From the NCBI GenBank assembly GCA_002633005.1, contig NMRA01000053.1, positions 124,001-188,000 on the forward strand: a stretch of 64,000 nucleotides of DNA, read 5' to 3'. A program made the translations under genes and the position numbers. The stretch is from Phoronis australis (lineage: Eukaryota > Phoronida > Phoronidae). The notes below the pieces were generated by a model, which was given only the letters and a program-made list of their open reading frames with translations, did not search any database and was not told where the DNA came from. Each line of letters opens with the position of its first letter. The first letter of the stretch is position 1. This document shows, in pieces, positions 11,176-21,500 of this stretch.

Positions 11176-14100
11176 GTGGGTTCTGGTGTATCTGTAGACC
11201 ATTTAGGGCAGGAGTCAGGGGAAGCATGGAGTGACAACAATGTCATAGCAGTCATTGAACATAATTCTGACATCTGGTCTGCAAACGAGACAATTGTGAC
11301 AGTACAGAGCTGTTTTGCTAAAATGTCATAACTTAACGATGTTTTTTTACACAGAGTTTAAAGAGACATTTACGCCAATAGTTACGAGTGGTAGCAAGTC
11401 TCCGTATAGACTCTGTAAAAAAAATGTAAAGTGGGGAAATTTTAACTAAAGCAGACCCCTGACTGGCTCCTTTAATGAGGAATCCTGTACTGTCACAATG
11501 GGGAACTGGAAATTCACTAGGTGTCGCCAGCATTCAACTTCCTTACCATAATGAACACCTCCATGCTGATGAAGTGCTTTCTGCTCTAAATGCATTCAGA
11601 TGTGAAAGAAAGAGAGAGACCTNCCGACGGCGCCGTTTAAACAGTGCGACTATGTGCTGAATGGCAAGGCTGGGCAGCAGCGATGTACCAACGCCATACC
11701 CAACGATAAGGAGCGCAGGTGGGTTCTGGTGTATCTTTAGACCATTTAGGGCAGGAGTCGGGAAGCATGGAGTGACAACAATGGCATAGCAGTCATTGAA
11801 CATAATTCTGACATCTGGTCTGCAAACGAGACAATTGTGACAGTACAGAGCTGTTTTGCTAAAATGTCGTAACTTAACGATGTTTTTTTACACAGAGTTT
11901 AAAGAGACATTTACGCCAATAGTTACGAGTGGTAGCAAGTCTCCGTATAGACTCTGTAAAAAAAATGTAAAGTGGGGAAATTTTAACTAAAGCAGACCCC
12001 TGACTGGCTCCTTTAATGAGGAATCCTGTACTGTCACAATGGGGAACTGGAAATTCACTAGGTGTCGCCAGCATTCAACTTCCTTACCATAATGAACACC
12101 TCCATGCTGATGAAGTGCTTTCTGCTCTAAATGCATTCAGATGTGAAAGAAAGAGAGAGACCTTTAATATTTAGTCAGCCATTGAGAATCGCTGGGGATA
12201 GTTGGTTATTGGCCATGAGGTAGACGTGTGTGTATTTGAACTTCTGAGATTTGAATTATTACTGAATTGATCTACTTTTTACGTGGTTGAATGACTGTTT
12301 CTACTATCCGATCACATTGTAGCATGTAACATTGTCATTGTTTAAAATTCATTTGAAAATTATGCAGCTTACGGAGCCCTGGATTTTCAGTGATTCTAAG
12401 ACAAAGCTGAAGTCAGTAATGTTGGTTTCCCAAATACTAGTTTGAACACTGCTGAAACGATAAAATTAATATATAAAAAAGTTTTGTGTGTTAGAGGAGA
12501 TGTATTCTTTTATGGAATGCATCAGTGATTCTCATTTTCATTGTCAAGTCAAGTTTACCAGAGCCCCAATTTGTACTCATAGTTATTCTTAGGCAGTAAT
12601 GGCGTCTATGTTGTTTTGTTTTGACAGATTTTGCAACAGTCACATGCAGGTCATGGGTATAATTCCAAAAAAGGAGCGCAAAAACAAGGCCAAAGAAAAG
12701 ACAGCTTCATCACACGATCTGGACACAGCCACTTTCTCACTGGAATCGAGACTTCCAAGTCGCTTCAGCCTAACCCGCACAAACAGCAAGTTTGCTGCTG
12801 ACAAGGCCATAAGTGACCCAGACGACCCGTATGCATTTCCGGACACAGAGCCAGCACCTGTACAACAGTCGGCTTACAGCCCGGGTCATGCGGGTGGGGA
12901 TTTCAGCCCTGGGGTGGGCAAGGTGGACCCTGGAGGTTTTTCTGCAGCTAAACTGTTCCCAGAGCTGGCAGAGAAACTAGAGCGGGCAACCGCTGGTAAG
13001 ACTAAACTTGAGCCCAAAGTGAAGGGCGCCAAGAGCTCACGGACAATGAATCGACTGCAGACACGAATAGCGCAGAACAGGATTAAGGATAAGATGAAGC
13101 GTCAAGAAGGCTCGAGTCAAGGAACGACACCCGAGTACCAGCCTAGCACGCCTCAGACGCCGGTTTCACAACCATTTTGCGTTGACAACTCGCAGAGGTT
13201 TTACTTCGACAGTAGGGTCAAGCCCAACATGGCGGGTGGACGTTTGTGTAATGGCAGTGTGTTTCCTGGGAACAATTTTACTGGTAATGGCAGCGTGACA
13301 GGAAATCTTGCAGCTAACTCGTTCTCAAAAAGTTTACAGGCACTTGGCAGTGCCAATGGTGCTGTCGTACATCGCCAGTTATCCATTCCACGGTCACACT
13401 CGCGGCTTCGTCGACAGAACAGCATTTTGTCTGAGGCGGAGGTGAAAAAACGGTTAAAAAGGGACTCAGCAGTGGCCGTATATAGGTATCACGCCATGAA
13501 GAAGGCATACAATGCTGATTTATTAACATTTGGTAGGTTGGATAGATGTTCAATGAGGACCTCAGTATAGTCAAGTTGGATTGGGAGTGTCTGGCTGTTG
13601 ATTGTAGACTTTTAAGTTGTAAAAACCAAATGGGGACGTATTCTTTGGGGGTAAACTATCAGCATTCTTTTAAAATGCCATGGAAAATCACACGATTAGT
13701 AACCATGCTGGTTAAAGGTGCTAAAAGCTGACATCTGTAAAGCTGACATCTGTAAAACTGACATCTGATTTTAAGCCACTGTCGATTATGTTACCGGTTT
13801 TGTCATCGAGATAAGAAGTGAGTTCTGGACTTCTGAAGAATTAAAAAGATCATTGGTCATGAACGGTCGTGGTTTGAGATCTGTTTTATAACATTAAGTG
13901 GCTTGAGTGCTTAGTTTGTTAACAAACTGCAGGCTGAATACAGCTGCTACTTCTCCATAAGTGTCCTCTTCAGAGCAAAGTTGCTCAGTAAAAGTTGAAA
14001 GATTTTGAGGTTGTAGAATTTTCTAAATCTTTCGTTTGTGGTGGTCATGGTGTGTTATAAAGGAAGTAACTGAGGGCTTATGTCACAATAGTAGTGTGGG

Positions 14101-17100
14101 GCCTGTTACACCTAGATACCGTAAAATTACTACGTTTTTACCCCCAGAATCTAAACGGAGGCTTGCTTCGAAACTTATGGCTGGTCATAATCCTGAGTTT
14201 AGACTCTGTGTAAAAACGTAATGTATCAAACAGGCCTGTGCTTAGTTGCAACATTTGACGTTATTCAAGTTTTCATCATTGATGTCATGCATCAATTAAC
14301 GCAAAAGTTTATCTTAACTCAACATGGTAAATAAGTTTTTGATTTTTTATTCACTTCTTCCACAAGTTTTTGCCGCGAACATGCTCTTGTGTTGTGGCTG
14401 CTGTCTTTTTCGAAGTCTTTTGCTTTTTGCGGTATAGCTGTGAGAGTGATGAATCGTGTGTGAAGTACTGTGAATCAAAGGGGAATTAGATTTAAATTTT
14501 GCCGATTTGTGACTAAAGGAAACTGGCAGCTGAATGTGTGTGCAACTGTGGATCGTCTTCAGTTTGGTAGAAGATTTTATGTAGTAATATGAGTTTGAGG
14601 AGGAGTCTTAAGGTAATGTTGAACAGTGCCTAGTTTAAGTCATAGCCGAATTTTTATCTAATTTAATGTTGCTGGACCCAAATTTGGCAAATCACACATT
14701 TGAAATTCATATTCAACAAAAAAGTCAAGTGTTATTCATCAAAATGAGTCATGAACTTTGATCCAGGCGTACAACGCCCCCTAGCTGTGTGTCATATTCT
14801 GTAGCATTAATCATGGAAAAAATTTTATCAGTGTCTCCAGTGTTTGGAAAAAATTCAGAACTATGTAATCTTTTCTCTACTTTCAATTCCAAAGAATTCA
14901 AAACCAATCAACCTCTTCTATACATTACTCGACTAGTTTGAATTTGAATAAGAGATCGTAGATGAAATATCAGGCTCATTTCAAGTGGACGTGTCATGTT
15001 TTCATGTCTATCCTAAAACCTATGGAATGCATTACAGGTCCTGATGACTCAGAATCTGACTCGGACGAAGACCTGTTGCCATGGCAACCGGCGTGGTTTT
15101 CCGTATCATCTGATGAAGAGGACCAGGATGAGTATGTTACTGTCAGAAAGTTGCTAGATTTTAATTTTACACCGTTCAGGGGTACCATAGAATCATGCAC
15201 ACAAGCAATCGAATCATACATACGAGCCACCAAATGATAGTGTTCTTGCCTGTCATTTGACTCTTGTGTGTATGGTTTTGTGTTCATATGTATGATTTTT
15301 GTGGTTATTGCGCATGATTTTTGTTCATATATGTAATTTTTGGGTTCGTATGCATGATTCGCGGGTTCATACGAATCGTAGGTTCGTAGGTGGTTCGTGT
15401 GTAAGATCCAATGCTCGTGGGTATTATCCTGTGGTACCCTTGCCATTGCATGCTCCTTAGTGTGCTAGTGTATAGTGAGAACAGCAGTGCTGTTTTAATG
15501 TATCCTATGCTAAGTAAGCAGCAGTTGTATTCGTAGGTCATTTGTTAATAGGAAAACATCTGCAAACAGATGACCTTTTCACTAGTGACCTACCTCACGC
15601 GCTGATATAGCCCACATCGTGCGGTATTATTCCCAATGCAATGTCGCAATACTTATTGGACACGATTCAGTGATTTGCGGGAGATCATTTTCGCCACAGA
15701 TCTCGTACCTAAAAACAATGCCTACTTTCAAGTCACTTGATATTACATCGTTGCTTCGTGTTGTATTTCTAACTCATTTGGCCAAGTAATCACTGAGATA
15801 AGTACTTAGCTTGCAATTTTCACTCATGTCTTAAGGCCATTCATGACTATAGATATCAGTCCTTGATATGAAATCGGACATATCAAATTGTTCTGTGTGG
15901 TAATTTTGATTTTTTTTTCCTTTAACCCATGTTGTATGAAAAATGAAGTTTTGACCGAAACTACTTTCTGCTTAAACTCTGATCTCACCTCTTTTACTCA
16001 TATGAGAAGTGGTGTTTGACTTAAAAACAACTTTCTGTTTGTAATTGCTTGAGCCCATGTCAGCACACAACAAAGTGACCCGCCGTGTCAAGCAACTCGA
16101 CTGGTCTCTAGCAATAATGAACTGTGTGCTCTTTCCAAGCCTATAAATCACCTTTAATTTGAGTAACAGACAAGGTAAAGACCATTCATAACGTTAAGTG
16201 GTCTATATCAAAAGTGAGTTTAGCCAGATTCAAGGCATCATTTAATCACCTGAATTGTGATTGATTTTGACGTTTCGCAATTAAGTCCAGCAATGCTAAT
16301 ACTCAACAACTGTTCACGTGTCCCACTCATCAATATTCCAGCCAAGAGGAGTCGTCGCATTCATCTCGGATGGTCAATCTGTCTTTGTTGAAGACGAGGC
16401 TACGCCGCCAGTTCAGCCAGCTGCGCAAGTCTCAGCTGGCGAACGTGACTATGCGACTATACGACACTAATGCCTCACAGTCTCTGGTCAAGGCTGCTAA
16501 GGAGAGTGCAGTGTGCGCCCGTCGGGCTGTGGCCGAGATCAATAGGACAGATATCAGGAAGAGAACAAAATCTAAAAGCAAAAAGTAAGCCATTTTTTGC
16601 CAGTCAAATGCTTGCTGTACAGTACGGCCTGTTTTTAATACAAGCGTTGTTAAGGAGATATTGTGTATGCACAAACTGGGGTCTTAACTAGTGTGGCTAT
16701 TAGGTTGTCTTGTTTAGTTATCTTTAGTTGCAGATTTTGGGGTCCAACAAGCAAGTGCAATCTTATTCTTAAATACCCTTAATGATTACCTGACGGCTTC
16801 ATTGCTCCAAAATATTTCTGTGCACTTTGTCTGAAAGTTTATTTTAAAAACTCACAGAAGATTATTTTGATTTGTTTAATATGTAAGAAAGGGACTTAGG
16901 CCACCTTTCACTCACATCATAAATAAAGTTTGCTGGAAGTCACACTAGGCTTTTAATCTCACACTCTAGTCAATCACTAGCTGCCCGTTGATTGGCTGCT
17001 GCCTGACGAACTTTTAGTTGGGTTCATGTTATGCTGTGGCTCATTTCCTGCAATCTCAAAAACAATTTCTTTGTAAGTTCTGTTTTTGAACCCATTGTAA

Positions 17101-18486
17101 AACAACAACACACATAACACATAACACTGTTAATTTCATAATTCAAAAATACATTAAAACTCAGCAGTAAACGATGTGCATGCCTTTACATGTCTTTTTC
17201 TTGTTGACGTAGTTTCAAATTTCGCAGTCAAGGAATGACCTATTGAAGGTCAGGCAGCTGCCAGTCACAGGGTGACTAGCGATTGATAAGTGCCACATAG
17301 TGTTAAGATAGAGAAGCTTGGGTGACTTCTGGCAAATTTTATTGAAGGTGGAGTGAAAGGTGACGGAAATCCTTTTGTTACATATTTAAAATATGAGAGG
17401 TATTTTGTAAATAGATGGAGATAAGCTGCCGTGGTTTTAAGCATACCATAAACGGAAAAATATGTCAGCCAGATGAAATGATTCAAACAGACGATATTTG
17501 CAAAGTTGATATGAAATGCAATGTATACAGTGTTGCTATGTTGATTTTTCAGGATTAGCAAAACTTGTCTAGAACGGAGGAGCTGCCTTTATACAAAGGA
17601 GGAGGAAAACTGGTCGTGTTCCAACACCGCCTTGCCATTCACAAACCACTGTGTTAAACGTATCCTTTGTAGTCAGTCCCACAGTAGCTGTATTCAGATA
17701 TGCAGGGAGTACTTAGTCTTCTGTTAGATAACAGCGGCTGGGTTTTGCGTTTTTCTCTATGTGGTGCTTAGGAGGTGGAGTCTTCCTTTTTGATTTGCAG
17801 ACTTGAAAGTTAGCTCGCCCTGCACATTCCTTATAATTATTCTGAATGCAAAATTCTGAGTTTTGTCGGCAGATGCCGTATTGTAAAATCTTAATATGGA
17901 ACTGTATTAGATCTGTAGTGTTTCTTGCATAAGTAGTAGTTGATGGTAGTAGAGGTGTGTTCCTTGACCAACTGCCAGATATACTGTATAATGTGGATCA
18001 ACAGTTGTTCGACTACTGTACAGGAAAGTTTGGTGATTATATGCAGTGCTGTCTACCAGTATTCGACCCGCTACACGAGTACCCCGTCTGTCTGGATCAC
18101 TCGTCACAGGCGGTGAGTAGATCTTGTCTGCTTAGCCATTTTTAGAACACTTGTTCAATTAATAGTTTGCTCTTGTCTCAATTTTTTTTTTGCTACAGGC
18201 TGTATTTCTTGTCTGATTTACCTAACATCTGTTTCGTCAATTGCTTGAATTCTGTTATTGATTGAAATCTGACTTAAGATGGTGGTGTGGCAGCCATTTT
18301 GATTTTTCTCTACAGTTACACCTTTTCCTTTGATGGAGTTTTAGTGAACTTGGTCTGTGACTAGGTCTCACCAAGAGCAATGTTCCATTTTCAAGTTATT
18401 CACGATACCAATAAATCTTTTTTAAGTTATTTTTGACTGCTTTTTATTGGTTTACCATCCACTGTACAGGGATATGTTTCTTCATT

Positions 18487-18517
<31 letters not shown>

Positions 18518-21500
18518 CCACCACCACCACCGCCACCACCTCCACCACCACCACCACCACCATCATCCTTTTTTAAGACTTTGCCAAAGTGAAAAAATCA
18601 TTTTTAGGAAATAGTTATGCAGAACATAAGTTGGGCGGAATTTCTGATTTAAGTCTTTAAGTCGCTTTTCATTAAACAGACCCCTAGTCCTAAGCTTATC
18701 TTTTCCCACCAGGTGACGCTGGAGGCGCTACCTGAGACGCCGCTTAAGAGGCCGCGCAAGAAACCCAAACCCCTAGCACTGCTTCGTCCTGCCAAGAAGA
18801 AAAAGAAAAACAACCGCCGAATCCGTCCGCAGAAACCCATGCCCTCTCTTGAACCAACAGGTGACACAGGTAAATGGTCAAGATTTACTAAGAGTTGCAA
18901 ATTCGAGTCACAAAGTCACTGTGCATCAGAGAGGCACAAGAACAATTGCCATGTGGCTAAAATCTCAGTATGCTGCCAATGCACAAACACTAAAATACCC
19001 AGGGTGAAAATTCTGTGATATTAAACAAACTTCTACTTAAACTAAAATGTGGCCATCCACCAGTACTCAGGTAATTGTACATATTGACCGTTATTCAAAA
19101 TGCTGGTGAACACTGATAGCAGAAGTACCATATTTTATCATTCCTTGACAAATTCTGCATTTTGGAGTAAGTTCAAGTTCTTATATCTTCAACACCCTAA
19201 ACTGGGTTCATAACTGTTATTATTTGAGATCTGCAGCAAAGGCACTATGTATTTGTTGGTGAAGTCTTGTCTTGAAATGTGAGTTTGCCCAGTTAGGTGG
19301 AAATCCATCACAGTTCGGCATAACCCAGTTACACGAACTCATAGGATAGCTTTTGTTCGTCAAACCCATATTTTGGATAAAGTGATGTTCGTAACTTGCT
19401 TTTATTATGCGCCCACATATTTATATGTGGACGCATTATGCCGTCATCTCCGGCCGTCTGTCCGTACGGGCGGCGTCCGTCCGGCGTCCGCTGCTCTATC
19501 TCCAAAACCCTGTGACATATGTTCATGAAATTTGGCACATATGTTCCATTTATGAATGGGACGGCATGTGCGAACTTTCGGACGGATCCGACTACCGGTG
19601 TGCCTCCTAGTGGTAATTTTAGTTTTTTACGCTTACCTTTGTATCTTCAAAAGTCCTGAACGGATTTTCATGAAATTTGGTATGTAGGCACCTATTAGTG
19701 AGGTGACGCTATCCTGCCGTTTTCAGATGGATCCGACATAGTTTGCGCTACCTAGTGGCCATTTTTAGTGTTTTCGAGTCTGTTTTTGTGCGTCCACCCC
19801 TCTATCAACCAAACCGCTCAAAGAATGATTGTGAAAATTGGCATGTATATGCTTACTATGTAGAGGACGGTTGACGATGATTTTCAGACGATTTGGACTA
19901 CTGTGGCGCCTCCTAGTGGCAGTTTTGTTTTTTTGCGCCTATGGCTGTATCTCCTAAACCGTTCGCAGGATCTTTACGAAATTTAATAAGTGTATTTATA
20001 TTATGTCAAAAACAGATGATGACGACTTTTGGACGGATCCGCCAACTGGTGTTCCCCCTAGTGGCAATTTTGTTTTTTATGTTTACCTCTGTATCTTCAC
20101 AAGTCCTTAACGGATTTTCATGAAATTTGGTATGTAGGCACCTATTAGTGCGTTGACGCTATCCTCCCGTTTTCGGATGGATTCGACCTAGTTTGCGACA
20201 CCCAGTGGCCATTTTTACTGTTTTTGAGTCTGTTTTTTGGCGTCCACCCCTCTATCAACCAAACCGCTATAAGTATGATTGTGAAAATTGGCATGTATGT
20301 TCTTACTATAAAGAGGACAGTTGATGCTGAATTTCCCTTGACTTTGATTACTGTGGCGCCTCCTAGTGGCAGTTTTTTTTGCGCCCATGGCTGTATCTCC
20401 CAAACCGTTTGCAGGATCTTTACTAAATTTAGCAAGTATATTTATGTGATGTTGACAACGGACGATGACGACTTTAGGATGATTCTGACTACCGGTATGC
20501 CTCTAGTGGCAATTTTAGTATTTTACATTGACCTCTGTATTTTCATAGGTCTTCAGGTGTACACTTTGTGTTACTTCGTGACTATGAAGGAAAAGTTCCA
20601 AGTAGAAATTTGTTTCTGGCATTCTAATGCTGTGCTAATCTCGTATGTATGTAAATTTGTTTTTAATTCTATGTTTCTATGGTGCTTTAAGCAACTGATG
20701 CATAGGATGTGCTTGTATTATGAAGATCACTCACGTTTTGGCCCTAGCCTATTGAGGAGACAATGACCATGCCTTTCCATTTTGCAAAGTACAACATACT
20801 ACATATATGCCCTCTACTGGCCACTTTATGGTACCAATAAACAACTCTAGAAGGATACCGTATGCGGTGCAATTGTGGGCGCATTTCAATGCTCTGCGTT
20901 GATCTTGTTGATATTTCTGAACAGTGTTTTAGCCCTGGATATAAATGGTTTGCGCATTTCGCTATCAACATTTTGAAGGTACTCTGTTACTTATTCCAGC
21001 AATGCCTGTCACCCCCACGATGGTGTCAGCCCCTGAATCTACACTACAGTTCCCAACTAGGGATGTACACAGTGGCGTGAACACAGATGCTGAAGAAAGT
21101 GATCTCTCACCTGGTACTGTAGTACTCTTTAACTCCAAGTTTGATGTTGATTATGATCTTACTATTGTTTAATGTACACACGTGTGCTTCTAATTCTTGT
21201 CTCCTGCTCTTCAAACCAAAATTAGCACGGTGCCATTAAAACTTTTAATTCGCCAATCAAAGTGTCCAATTTTCTCTCAGGGGACAAAATGAGAGTGATA
21301 CAGGGTGTACTTGACAGCTTGTTTTGACTATATTCTGACCGTTAGTACCCCTCAGTGGCACAGAATATGGAAGATTATGAAGCGAGGACGCCATCCAGTA
21401 TTTGGACACGATAGAGAGCAAGGGTTTTCTGAAAATGGTCAACATAACGTACTTTTGTGATGACATCAGGGCGATACCAGTTAGATGGCATAATGGACCT

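Larger units (their letters stand above)
11081..12163 (+). repeat. ~543-bp direct duplication spanning the end of exon 1 and intron 1, joined at an N
   Basis: Bases 11081-11622 recur at 11624-12163 with only about half a dozen differences, including a 2-base length difference near 11750. The two copies abut at the single N at 11623. Each copy carries the last 95 bases of exon 1, its splice donor, and a downstream hairpin element. Identity is about 99%, in the range of allelic difference in outbred marine animals. An unmerged second haplotype at a closed gap is the simplest explanation; a recent real tandem duplication is possible. Confidence 0.9.

Noticed and set aside
12599-12627. ATG and open frame running into INO80D exon 2
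   Set aside because: It precedes the splice acceptor at 12626-12627; using it would lose the first Cys/His module, while splicing from exon 1 restores it in phase.
14994-15446. 150-codon frame on the - strand
   Set aside because: It overlaps INO80D exon 3 antisense and a degenerate minisatellite; composition (Tyr/Glu/Pro/Asn repeats) follows the repeat.
17660-17668. GTAGTC at 17668 as the donor of INO80D exon 5
   Set aside because: It is in a usable phase but gives CVKRIL plus an extra residue set instead of the conserved HCVKHIL; GTATCC at 17660 fits the family better.
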